Assembly: GCF_019924635.1 (NCBI RefSeq)
Contig: NZ_CP065038.1
Location: forward strand, 37,777-101,776
Reading direction: 5' to 3'
DNA: 64,000 nucleotides
Origin: Leifsonia sp. ZF2019
GTDB lineage: Bacteria; Actinomycetota; Actinomycetes; Actinomycetales; Microbacteriaceae
The notes beneath the pieces were generated by a model. That model ran no database searches, was not told the DNA's origin, and saw nothing but the letters and a program-made list of their open reading frames with translations. Shown here piece by piece: positions 14,611 to 23,277 of this stretch (positions are counted from its first letter, which is position 1; each line of letters opens with the position of its first letter). Made by a program: the position numbers and the translations under genes.

Positions 14611-16951
14611 CACCTCCGCGGCGCCGGGCGTGTTCAAGTCGGTGCCGAAGAGCACGCGGGACGTCCTCGGCTACAAGACCATGTTGCCCAACGGTGTCGC
14701 CTGGCTCGGCGCGGACGAATGGTCGATGACGATGCGGGTCTCCGACATCAATTACGTTGCCGCGGCCGAAGAACACCAGGAGTCGATCGTGGACCGGTGG
14801 GCACGGTTCCTGAACAGTTTCGGCGCTGGCACCCGCGTGCAGGAGACCGTCACCAACCGGGTCCTCGCGGATGCGGATGTGGCCGACCTGGTGCAGAAGC
14901 AGCTGCGCGGAGACGAAGGCGATAAGTACCGTTCGGACTTCAATCGCATCGTGCGGGACAAGCTGGCCTCGGCCAGCGGCAACACGGTGACCGAGAAGTA
15001 CGTGACTGTCACCGTGCAGGAGCCGGACGAGGAGAAGGCCAACGCCACCCTGACCCGCATCGCCCACGAGATCGAAGCGTCCCTGCAGAGCATGGACGAC
15101 TGCAAGGCGGAGCGGCTGACCCGGACCGAACGGCTGGCGGCCCTCGCGCACGTGCTGCGCCCGCACGAGCTGTTCGGGTTCACCGAGGACGACTTCGCCG
15201 GCAAACACCGGCAGGCGACCGCGGACTATGTGGCGCCGTGGGGGATCGAAGTGCTCGATAAGGCCGGCCCGCTGCAGTTCCACAACGGCACCGCCGACAC
15301 GTTCCACCAGGTGCTGTGGGTGCGGGACTACCCGGTGTGGCTGTCCGACCGGCTGATCACCGAGCTGACCGAGATCAAATGCGACCTGACGGTGTCGCTG
15401 CACTTGGAACCGTACGACCAGATCGAAGGGATGACCCTGATCGAACGGCAGATCGCCGAGATGGAGATGCAGACGATCACCGAACGGAAGAAGGCGAAGA
15501 AGCAGGGCATTGGGGAGGACATGATCCCCAGAAAGCTCGTCGACGCCCTCGACGAGGGGCGCGAGCTGCGGCAGGAACTGTCGACGTCGAACCAGAAAGT
15601 GTTCAGCACGGTGATGGTAATCGGCATCTCCGCCGGCAGCCGGGCGGCCCTGGAGCAGAACGTCAAGCGGGCGATGACCGTCATCCGCAAACAGTCGGTG
15701 AAGGCGGAAGTCCTGAAGTGGATGCAGGTCGACGGGTTGACCACCGAGCTGCCGATCGGCCGGCGGGCGATCCCGATGCGGCGCACCCTCACCACGGCGT
15801 CCGCGGCGATCATCGTCCCCTTCACCACACAGGAGCTCTTCGTGCCTGGCGGCATCTGGTACGGAGTGAACGCCCAGTCCTCCAACGCCCTGGTCGCCGA
15901 CCGGACCGCCACCCCCAACGGCAACGGATTCTTCTTCGGCACCTCGGGGTCCGGGAAGTCGCAGTTCGGCAAGAACGAGATCGCTCAGATCGTCCTTGAC
16001 CGACCGGATGACGATGTCATCATCATCGACCCGGAACGTGAATACGAGCCAAGCGTTGCCGCATTCCAGGGCAGCACGGCCCGTATTCATGCCGGCAGCC
16101 TCGACAGGGTCAACCCGATGGATATCGACCTGGACGCGGCCACCGACGACGGGGACCCCATCTTGGCCAAGTCGAACTTTGTTCTCGCTGCTCTCGACCA
16201 CCTGATCGGTGGCCAGACAGGGCTGAACGCCCAACAGCGCAGCCTCGCGGATCGTGTCACCGTGGCGTTGTACCGACGTTATGCGGCCGAGCGTGGCCCC
16301 ATGCCGACCTTTCTCGATCTGCGCGACGGCCTCATCGCCACGGGCGATCCGGTGGGCGCCCAGATGGGAGCGGCGTTGGAGCTCTACACGGTCGGCTCGC
16401 TGAACACCTTCTCCCACCAGACGAACGTCGACACCAATGCTCGCCTGTTCTCGTGGGACATCAACCAGCTCGGTAGCGAGCTGAAGTCGTTCGGCATGAT
16501 GGTCGTCCTCGACCAGGTCTGGCAGCGCATCGTCCGAAACCGGGCGATCGGCCGTCGCACCTGGGTGTACATCGACGAGTTCCACCTGCTGCTGGTCGAC
16601 CGCTTCCTGTCCGAGTTCTTCCGCACCCTCTGGGCCCGGGTACGGAAGTACGGGGCGATCGCCACCGGCATCACGCAGAACATCGAAGCGGTACTCGCCC
16701 ACGAGGACGCCCGTCTCATGCTGGCGAACTCGGACTTCCTGGCTCTGTTGGGTCAAAACCCGACCGATGCGGACGCGCTGGTCGAGCTGCTGCACTTCAG
16801 CAGCGAACAGCGGCGCCGATTCACCAACGTGCTCCCCGGGCAGGGGCTGCTCCGCTCCGGTGGCCGGGTCATCCCATTCGACGGCCGGATCCCGGAAGAC
16901 TCCCTTCTGTATTCGTTGTTCTCGACCAAGTTCGGTGAGACGAACGAATGA
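14423..16951 (+). CDS. virB4: VirB4-like conjugation ATPase
   Basis: An 842-aa ATPase energising assembly of and transfer through the mating channel. Walker A GTSGSGKS lies near residue 506, a Walker B-type segment RRTWVYIDEFHLLL near 715, and an arginine-rich C-terminal motor domain follows; residues 70-480 are the VirB4 N-domain. ATG 14423 has AGAAGG upstream; the first 60 residues are Pro/Gly-rich and overlap the prgI gene out of frame. A later start is possible but none is clearly better. The stop overlaps the next start by 4 bp (ATGA). Confidence 0.92.
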   Translation: MSTPTSTETANPYTSLPNSQSAGAEQTPGRRRGLGAPFPSTKKKPALPAPGERRGRAGRTGTDTSAAPGVFKSVPKSTRDVLGYKTMLPNGVAWLGADEWSMTMRVSDINYVAAAEEHQESIVDRWARFLNSFGAGTRVQETVTNRVLADADVADLVQKQLRGDEGDKYRSDFNRIVRDKLASASGNTVTEKYVTVTVQEPDEEKANATLTRIAHEIEASLQSMDDCKAERLTRTERLAALAHVLRPHELFGFTEDDFAGKHRQATADYVAPWGIEVLDKAGPLQFHNGTADTFHQVLWVRDYPVWLSDRLITELTEIKCDLTVSLHLEPYDQIEGMTLIERQIAEMEMQTITERKKAKKQGIGEDMIPRKLVDALDEGRELRQELSTSNQKVFSTVMVIGISAGSRAALEQNVKRAMTVIRKQSVKAEVLKWMQVDGLTTELPIGRRAIPMRRTLTTASAAIIVPFTTQELFVPGGIWYGVNAQSSNALVADRTATPNGNGFFFGTSGSGKSQFGKNEIAQIVLDRPDDDVIIIDPEREYEPSVAAFQGSTARIHAGSLDRVNPMDIDLDAATDDGDPILAKSNFVLAALDHLIGGQTGLNAQQRSLADRVTVALYRRYAAERGPMPTFLDLRDGLIATGDPVGAQMGAALELYTVGSLNTFSHQTNVDTNARLFSWDINQLGSELKSFGMMVVLDQVWQRIVRNRAIGRRTWVYIDEFHLLLVDRFLSEFFRTLWARVRKYGAIATGITQNIEAVLAHEDARLMLANSDFLALLGQNPTDADALVELLHFSSEQRRRFTNVLPGQGLLRSGGRVIPFDGRIPEDSLLYSLFSTKFGETNE

Positions 16952-18414
16952 GAGATCTCCGCAGGCAGGATACCGGCAGCAACGCGACCGACCACCTGGG
17001 CCGGCTCAGCCTGGCCCGCCGGTCACAACGCCTCATCGGCGACACCGCCGCCAGCAGCGCCGGCAAACCGCGCGCTCTCCTGACGGCGATTAGAGGGGCT
17101 GCCAAGGGTGCCGGTAAGACGGTGAAGCACGGCGCTAACGCGGCCACGGCCGGGTACCGGGCCAGCCAGGAGGACCAGGACCTGCAGGAGCGCACCCACC
17201 GCCGCCCCAGTGCCCCTCGGGGTGTCGGTCAGCGGTTGCTTCCAAAAGCGACGGGAGCGAAGAACCTGGTCACGGGCACCCGGGATGGGCGGGCGGCGAT
17301 CCGAACGCAACGCCACGGGTCCGGCCTGGTCCGTGGTGGGATCATTGCCGGCCGCAAACGGGCGAAGGGAGTCGCGAGCGCGCGGAGCGTAGGAGTGAGC
17401 GCGTCGCGTACGGCGGCCGCGGCCTCACGTGCGGCGGCCGCCGCTGCCAACACAGTCCGCGCGATCGTCGCAGCCCTCACCAGTGCGCTCAGCTCTGCCC
17501 CGGTGCTTCTGATCACCGCGATCGTGGTCGTCGCGGTGATGGCGGTCCTGGTGGCGGTGGCCTGGCTGCTGCCAGGGGCGCAGCAAGTGCAGGCCGAACA
17601 GTCCGCTGGGACGAACCTGGCCGGGTCGTTCGGCCTGGTCGACGACTACCCCTACAAGGGCAAGTACTCCGAAGACGCCATGTCCCCGTTGGGGTATGCG
17701 TACGGGAACTGCACCGACTTCGTCGCCTGGCGCATCAACCGCGACGCCGGCGTCAGCACTGCCCCGTGGAAGCTGACCTGGAAGGATCTCACCCCTCACG
17801 GCGGCAACGGGGCGGACTGGGGCAACCTCGGCAACCTGCCCGGCTGGGACTACACCCGCACCCCGGTGCCCGGGGATGTCATCTCCATCAAACGCGCCGG
17901 CGTTCTGGGCTCCTCTACCAGCAACATCGGCCACGTCGGCTATGTGGGCGCCGTAGACGGCGCCGGGACCGTCACGATCGAGAACTACGGCCGCGGCCGC
18001 TACTTCCTCACCACCGTGTCCGTCGCCCAGCTCGGCGCCTACATCGACGACGGTGCGCTCGCGATCAAACACAACCCGGCCGGCCGTATCGGCGGTGTCC
18101 CGAACGGTGACGCCAACGGAGATGCCAAGGCGTACGCGCTGCAGGCGCTCGGTGGGGACACGAACCAGTTCGACTGCCTCAATAACCTCTGGATGGGGGA
18201 GTCCGGCTGGAACCCGCACGCTCAAAACCCGTCATCTGGCGCTTACGGCATCCCTCAAGCGCTCCCGGCCGAGAAGCTCGCCTCCGCTGGGGCGGACTGG
18301 CGAGACAACCCCATCACCCAGGTGAAGTGGGGGCTCGGGTACATCCAAGGCCGGTACGGCACACCGTGTCAGGCCTGGCATTTCTGGCAGCTCAACTCTC
18401 CCCACTGGTACTAG
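16948..18414 (+). CDS. VirB1-like bifunctional peptidoglycan hydrolase (CHAP plus transglycosylase)
   Basis: A 488-aa protein. Residues 1-185 form a long basic cytoplasmic region and one transmembrane helix lies near 190-212. Next is a CHAP amidase/endopeptidase domain with GNCTDFVAW (catalytic Cys near 255) and a downstream His in GHVGYV. The C-terminal lysozyme-like transglycosylase domain has MGESGWNPHAQNPSSGAYGIPQ, the Glu of GES being catalytic. Such enzymes open the cell wall locally for the mating pore in Gram-positive type IV systems. The long basic N-terminus is unusual and may bind DNA or the channel ATPase. Confidence 0.9.
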   Translation: MRDLRRQDTGSNATDHLGRLSLARRSQRLIGDTAASSAGKPRALLTAIRGAAKGAGKTVKHGANAATAGYRASQEDQDLQERTHRRPSAPRGVGQRLLPKATGAKNLVTGTRDGRAAIRTQRHGSGLVRGGIIAGRKRAKGVASARSVGVSASRTAAAASRAAAAAANTVRAIVAALTSALSSAPVLLITAIVVVAVMAVLVAVAWLLPGAQQVQAEQSAGTNLAGSFGLVDDYPYKGKYSEDAMSPLGYAYGNCTDFVAWRINRDAGVSTAPWKLTWKDLTPHGGNGADWGNLGNLPGWDYTRTPVPGDVISIKRAGVLGSSTSNIGHVGYVGAVDGAGTVTIENYGRGRYFLTTVSVAQLGAYIDDGALAIKHNPAGRIGGVPNGDANGDAKAYALQALGGDTNQFDCLNNLWMGESGWNPHAQNPSSGAYGIPQALPAEKLASAGADWRDNPITQVKWGLGYIQGRYGTPCQAWHFWQLNSPHWY

Positions 18415-18423
18415 GAGCCCATC

Positions 18424-19062
18424 GTGGTCAACAAGAAGAAACTCGCCCTCATCCTTGGCATCATCCTCACCGTGGTGCTCGCGCTGGTGCTGGTCATCGT
18501 CCTGGCCGCAACAACTGGCACGACAGCGCACATCTCCAAGCCCCACGAGTCCACCGCGGCGCCATCAGCAAGCGCATCGTCGACGCCCGGCTCTGGGGCC
18601 ACGGAAGGGTCGTACGCGGATGTGGAGGCGTTCACCGAGCAGCTGGCCGAGCATGCCCGGTCGGCGGCGTCGGCCGCCAACGCCTGGTCAAAAGCCGCGC
18701 CAGACCAGAACCGAGTGAACCAGTACCTGCGATCGCACATCAGCCCCGCGACTGCCTCCACGTTCACGCCGGTTTGGGCGGAAATCTTCGCTGCCGCCAA
18801 GACTGCGGAAGTCACAACGTCCCTCGTTGGTGACCCGGCGATCAGCAAGGTCACCGGCACGAGTGGGCACCACACGTTCCTCGTGGGCGTGCCGGTGAAC
18901 TATCAGGCCACCTGGCTCCGCCAGGACGGCACCACGGGCTACCAGGCACCCACCCGCGCTACGTGGTGGGTCACGGTCGATGAGGCAACCGGTCTCATCA
19001 CCGCGATCGCTCAACCGGCGCCGGACGATCTGCAGATCCGGATCGGAGGTGCAGACCAGTGA
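18424..19062 (+). CDS. VirB8/TcpC-like bitopic channel protein
   Basis: A 212-aa protein starting at GTG 18424. A short basic N-terminus (NKKKLA), one transmembrane helix (about 8-30), a Ser/Pro linker and an extracytoplasmic domain of about 140 residues follow. The domain has the size and strand pattern of NTF2-like VirB8/TcpC domains (YADVEAFTEQLAEHARSAASAAN then strand-rich end). TcpC-like proteins bridge membrane and wall parts of the Gram-positive channel. Assigned from topology and position; sequence resemblance is weak. Confidence 0.6.
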   Translation: MVNKKKLALILGIILTVVLALVLVIVLAATTGTTAHISKPHESTAAPSASASSTPGSGATEGSYADVEAFTEQLAEHARSAASAANAWSKAAPDQNRVNQYLRSHISPATASTFTPVWAEIFAAAKTAEVTTSLVGDPAISKVTGTSGHHTFLVGVPVNYQATWLRQDGTTGYQAPTRATWWVTVDEATGLITAIAQPAPDDLQIRIGGADQ

Positions 19063-19955
19063 CGCAGATCTACGCCACCACCGAACGCGATGGGTCGGCG
19101 ATTATGACGATCGACGGCTCCCGCCGCAAAGTCATCGGAGAGGACCTCGACGACGCACGCCGCAAGGTGCTCGGCATCGTGCGTGAGCACGCCGCAACAA
19201 CCGACACGGTGGCAGCGTTCACGTCGAACGACCCCGACGGGACCTGGTCGATGCTCGTCCACCCGGATGGTCACGTCCAAGAAAACGGCAGACACGACAC
19301 GGCAACGTCCATGCCAGCGACGGATGACCTCGCTGATCTGTTCGACACACGGGACGTCGCCCCGGCCGCCGTCGACGACAGCGAAGCCGCTCCCACCTTC
19401 GTCGCGCCCGTATTGCTGAAGCCGCCTGTCGTCGCGCCGACGCTGCCGGTCCTCAGAACACTGCCGGAGCCAACCACAGACACTGTCGATGGCCCAGGAG
19501 AGGAAGATCCGTTCTTCGAGCTGGAGCGCACGATGATCCGGCCGCGGAAGACGCCGCCGCGCGGGCCAGAGCTCCGATTGAGTAGCGGACTCACCATCAC
19601 CCTTGAGGAGACGGTGGTGATCGGCCGGCGCCCGCACGCCCTCGCCGAGGACGGCAGTGCACGCCAGATGAGTATCGACAGCGACCGGGAGATGTCTCGA
19701 ACGCACGCCGTATTCGGTCGCACCAGCATGGGCGAGGTGTGGGTGTTGGACTGCGGATCCTCCAACGGAACCTGGGTGCTCGACGCGAACGGGCAACGTG
19801 TCGCGGAGCTGGAACCGCAGATCCGCTACCGCCTGCGCCCGAGCGACGTGCTGGAGATCGGCAACGTGCAGATCACTCTCCACCCCGACCCCGCGGCCGA
19901 CGATCTGCGCGACCTCCCAACCCACAATCCCATCAACGAAATGAGTTCACGATGA
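19059..19955 (+). CDS. FHA-domain protein
   Basis: A 298-aa soluble protein. The C-terminal forkhead-associated domain (about 175-285) shows the classic GRRP, SRTH and GSSNGTW motifs that bind phosphothreonine. The N-terminal 80 residues form a separate strand-rich domain, joined by a Pro-rich linker. It overlaps the preceding stop by 4 bp and the topoisomerase start by 4 bp. An FHA protein inside a transfer operon suggests that host Ser/Thr kinases influence conjugation; that is inference. Confidence 0.88.
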   Translation: MTQIYATTERDGSAIMTIDGSRRKVIGEDLDDARRKVLGIVREHAATTDTVAAFTSNDPDGTWSMLVHPDGHVQENGRHDTATSMPATDDLADLFDTRDVAPAAVDDSEAAPTFVAPVLLKPPVVAPTLPVLRTLPEPTTDTVDGPGEEDPFFELERTMIRPRKTPPRGPELRLSSGLTITLEETVVIGRRPHALAEDGSARQMSIDSDREMSRTHAVFGRTSMGEVWVLDCGSSNGTWVLDANGQRVAELEPQIRYRLRPSDVLEIGNVQITLHPDPAADDLRDLPTHNPINEMSSR

Positions 19956-22213
19956 CTGTTCTCCTTGTGGCAGAAAAGCCGTCCGCCGCCCGGAACATGG
20001 CCGTCGCTCTCGGTGGGATGGCTGGTGTCTTCCACGGAACCGCCTACGAGATCATCGCCCTCCGTGGACACCTCTACGAGTTCGCGGAGCCGCACGAGCA
20101 GGTGCCGGCGGACCTGGTCGAGAAGTACAAGACGTGGGACCTGGCGTCTCTGCCGTGGGACCCCGCCAAGCTGGCGTGGCGTCGACGGCCGTCGACGGCG
20201 TCCGGTGTGGCGGAGATCCTCGCCAACCTGAAAGCGAAAGCGGCCACTGCGGCGGAGGTCGTGTGCGCGACCGACGTCGACCCGTCGGGGGAGGGCGGGC
20301 TGTTGTTCGCCGAACCGATGCTCGAGCTCGGCATCATCCCGGCCAAGCTGACCCGCATGTACTTCACGGACGAGGCGCCGGCCTCGATCCAGAACGCATT
20401 CCTCGAGCGGCGCGCGATCGCCGGTGGCATCCACCACTTCGACGAGTACAAGAAGGCGGACACCCGGGCCAGGTTCGATTATCTGACGCAGCAGTTCACC
20501 CGGGTCGCTTCGCTGAGCGCGGGGCAGGGGGCCGTGCTGCGGGAGGGCCGGCTGAAGTCGGCGATGTTGCTGATGGTGGGGGAGCAGCTGAAAGCGCACA
20601 CCGAGTGGGTGAAGAAGCCTTTCTTCCAGAACCGGTTCCGGGACGAGAACGGGGTCCTTTACACCGACCCGGACGAGCCCACCTTCCCGGCACCTGGCCA
20701 GGTGCCGGCCACTTACGCGCCGTCGACGGTGGTCGTCGACGAGCGCACCATGAAGCGGGTGCCGCCGCCCCGGCTGTTGGACCTCGCCGCGCTCAGCTCC
20801 CGCCTGTCCGGCAAAGGGGTTAAGGCGGATACGGTGCTCGCCACCTATCAGCGGATGTACGAGGACCAGGTGGTCTCTTACCCGCGCACCGAGGACAAGA
20901 CGATCACCGGGGAGCAGTTCGCCGAACTGCTGCCGCTGGTCGACCGGATCGCGGCTGTCGCCGGCGTCGACTCGGCGTCGCTTGTGCGCCGGGATCCGCG
21001 GCCGACGCACGTGAAGGATGCCGGCGCGCACGGCGCCAACCGCCCGGGGCTGAAGGTGCCGAACTCGATGGCGGACGTCGAAGCGAGGTACGGCGAGACG
21101 GGCGCGTTGATCTACGGCGAGCTCGCCCGCTCGTTCCTGGCGATGTTCGCTGGCGACTACGTCTACGAGTCCCAAGCTGGGCACCTGCAGGAGCATCCCA
21201 CGTTCACCGGAACCGCTGCGGTGCCGAAGGAGGCCGGCTGGAAGCACGTGTTCCTTGAGGACCCTGACGACGAGCAGGCGGACGATGAGCCGAACACTAC
21301 AGGGCTTGGGACCCGTGCGGAGTCGTTCGTGTACGAGGGGGTGAACAAGCGGCCCGAGCACCCGTCGATGAAGTGGCTGATGAAGCAGCTGGAGAAGCGC
21401 GACGTCGGCACCGGCGCTACCCGCACCTCCACGTACGCGGAGGTGACCCGGGAGGAGTCCGAGAAGAACAAGTGGCCGCTGATGGCCGAGACGCGCGGGA
21501 AGGTGACGTTGACGACGTTCGGCGACATGGGGTACCGGCTCCTGCCCGGGACACGGATCGGGGATCTGCGTCTGACCGAGCATGTCTACGCCGAGATGCG
21601 TGGTGTTGCCGCCGGTACCCGCATCGTCGACCAGGTCCTCGCCGTCGTCGCCGGCTGGGTAGCTGAGGACATCCAAACGATGAAGCGCAACGCGGAGACG
21701 ATGCGCGCGGACCTCGGCCTGAGCGTGGTCCAGCCGCGCGAAACCGTGGAAGGTGTCTGGGGCGGTCGGGCCGTCCGGTTCGGGCGGGTGTGGAGCGGAC
21801 ACCGGTTCACCGACCAGGAGTGCGCGGCGCTCCTAGCGGGCGAGGAGATCTCCTTCACCGCGATCTCCGCGAAGAAGAAAGCCGCCGGCGCCGCCGACCC
21901 AACCTTCCCTGTCCGGGGCCGTCTGACCGAGAAGAAGTACCAGGGCGCCCTCCGAGTGATGTTCGAACCCGACTACGGGGAAAAAGACGCCGATAGCACC
22001 GCCGTTCCGCCTGACGCATGGTGCGGTCACCGGTTCACCGAGCAGGAGAAGCAGACGCTCCTCACCGGTGGGGCGGTCACTGCGAGCGACTTCGTCAGCC
22101 AGAAGAACACCACCTTCTCCGCATCCGTCCGGTTCGGGCGTGAGGGCGGGCGAATGCGGATCATCCCGGATTTCGGCAGCAAGCCGAAAGGCCGGGCGCG
22201 CGGAAGGAGATGA
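19952..22213 (+). CDS. Type IA DNA topoisomerase (TopB/TraE-like)
   Basis: A 753-aa enzyme. The Toprim domain begins LLVAEKPSAA and carries CATDVDPSGEGG acidic metal residues. The catalytic tyrosine lies in VSYPRTE near residue 310. The C-terminus has two related copies of a GHRFT-x-QE-x(5)-LL-x-G unit (about 615 and 695), like repeats following plasmid topoisomerases. Type IA enzymes relax or decatenate single-stranded DNA and are common in Gram-positive conjugative plasmids, where they may process transferred strands. ATG 19952 overlaps the FHA stop (ATGA). Confidence 0.93.
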   Translation: MTVLLVAEKPSAARNMAVALGGMAGVFHGTAYEIIALRGHLYEFAEPHEQVPADLVEKYKTWDLASLPWDPAKLAWRRRPSTASGVAEILANLKAKAATAAEVVCATDVDPSGEGGLLFAEPMLELGIIPAKLTRMYFTDEAPASIQNAFLERRAIAGGIHHFDEYKKADTRARFDYLTQQFTRVASLSAGQGAVLREGRLKSAMLLMVGEQLKAHTEWVKKPFFQNRFRDENGVLYTDPDEPTFPAPGQVPATYAPSTVVVDERTMKRVPPPRLLDLAALSSRLSGKGVKADTVLATYQRMYEDQVVSYPRTEDKTITGEQFAELLPLVDRIAAVAGVDSASLVRRDPRPTHVKDAGAHGANRPGLKVPNSMADVEARYGETGALIYGELARSFLAMFAGDYVYESQAGHLQEHPTFTGTAAVPKEAGWKHVFLEDPDDEQADDEPNTTGLGTRAESFVYEGVNKRPEHPSMKWLMKQLEKRDVGTGATRTSTYAEVTREESEKNKWPLMAETRGKVTLTTFGDMGYRLLPGTRIGDLRLTEHVYAEMRGVAAGTRIVDQVLAVVAGWVAEDIQTMKRNAETMRADLGLSVVQPRETVEGVWGGRAVRFGRVWSGHRFTDQECAALLAGEEISFTAISAKKKAAGAADPTFPVRGRLTEKKYQGALRVMFEPDYGEKDADSTAVPPDAWCGHRFTEQEKQTLLTGGAVTASDFVSQKNTTFSASVRFGREGGRMRIIPDFGSKPKGRARGRR

Positions 22214-22268
22214 GTCAGGCAACGGGCATGGTCACCACAGGTTTTCGAACGAGAGAAGGGATTGAGGG

Positions 22269-23273
22269 ATGGATCTGATTGACAAGGTGGGTTCAGAGGC
22301 CCAGCAGTTGGCGTCGCAGACGCTGCGGTTGGGGGTGAGCACGGTGGGCCGGTTCGTGAAGCTGAGCGTGCGCCTGGGCGTGGGGACCGGGCAGCAAAGC
22401 CTCCGCGCGATCGGCGGCCTGCTCGCTGCGGCGAAGGACGCGGCCGCGGCCAAGCGGGAAGAGGGTCAGGTCGGGTTGCGGCAGTTCACCCGCCTGGCGG
22501 ACAGCAAACGCGAGGTCGTCGGCATCAAAGACAGCGACGTCGCCCGCCAGCTCGCCCGCGAGCTGCGCCGGCACGGAGTCCTGTTCAGCATCGAGGCACA
22601 CCAGGACGGCACCCGCTCCTTCCATGTCCAGGGCAAAGACGCCGCCCTGATCGAGCACGCCCTGACCGTCGCATCGACCCGCGTCGACGAGAAGCTCGCA
22701 TCCCGTGACACGTCCAAGACGATCGCGGAAGAGACGAAACCGGGCGAGCGGACCCTGTCTCTGACGGCCGAACAACGCGACACTCTCGGCCAGGAGATCA
22801 GGAGCGCCGGTCTCGACGACCTTGCGAATCAGGTGGAGCGGGATTCGGCGATCACTCTGAGTCGAGAGAACGTGACCGCGCTCGACCGGGCCTTCACCGA
22901 GAAGGGATGGCAGGTGTCGTCCCTGGAGGAGGCGCCGGAGCAGCTGCGCGAGGTGGTGATCGCCGTCGACGAGGAGCGCGTCAGCTTCGAGTCGCAGACG
23001 CTCGACGAGACGCCATCCCTCGAGCGGGCGGCGATCCTCCCCGACAAGGCCGCACCCGCCGAGACGGTGCCGCAGCCGCAGGAGACGACGCAGACCGCCA
23101 CAGTGACCGAGCGGACGACGACCAAACAGTCCGATCCGCAGATGAGCAAGAGGGACGCGACTCGCAAACGGGTCGGCGACCGTATCGAGGCAACGGTCGC
23201 GACCAAGAAGAAGGAGCTCACGCCGACCACCGTCATCAGTCGTGAGCGTCCGCAGAACCTCGGGAGGAAGTAG
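22269..23273 (+). CDS. PcfB-like (DUF3801) relaxosome accessory protein
   Basis: A 334-aa protein. The middle segment DSDVARQLARELRRHGVLFSIEAHQDGTRSFHVQGKDA matches the PcfB/DUF3801 pattern (short helices, then a strand pair presenting a small domain). The N-terminal 60 residues are amphipathic and the C-terminus is Lys/Arg-rich. In enterococcal pCF10, PcfB links the relaxosome to the coupling ATPase, and here it sits immediately upstream of that ATPase. A Thr/Gln-rich linker (about 275-300) precedes the basic end. The family call is by pattern. Confidence 0.7.
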   Translation: MDLIDKVGSEAQQLASQTLRLGVSTVGRFVKLSVRLGVGTGQQSLRAIGGLLAAAKDAAAAKREEGQVGLRQFTRLADSKREVVGIKDSDVARQLARELRRHGVLFSIEAHQDGTRSFHVQGKDAALIEHALTVASTRVDEKLASRDTSKTIAEETKPGERTLSLTAEQRDTLGQEIRSAGLDDLANQVERDSAITLSRENVTALDRAFTEKGWQVSSLEEAPEQLREVVIAVDEERVSFESQTLDETPSLERAAILPDKAAPAETVPQPQETTQTATVTERTTTKQSDPQMSKRDATRKRVGDRIEATVATKKKELTPTTVISRERPQNLGRK

Positions 23274-23277
23274 ACCG

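Noticed and set aside
14414..16795. 793-aa minus-strand ORF opposite virB4
   Set aside because: Low-complexity Arg/Gly/Val-rich translation with no family resemblance; it is the antisense shadow of the well-supported ATPase gene.
19826..21802. 658-aa minus-strand ORF opposite the topoisomerase
   Set aside because: Antisense frame of a clear topoisomerase; codon positions fit the plus strand.
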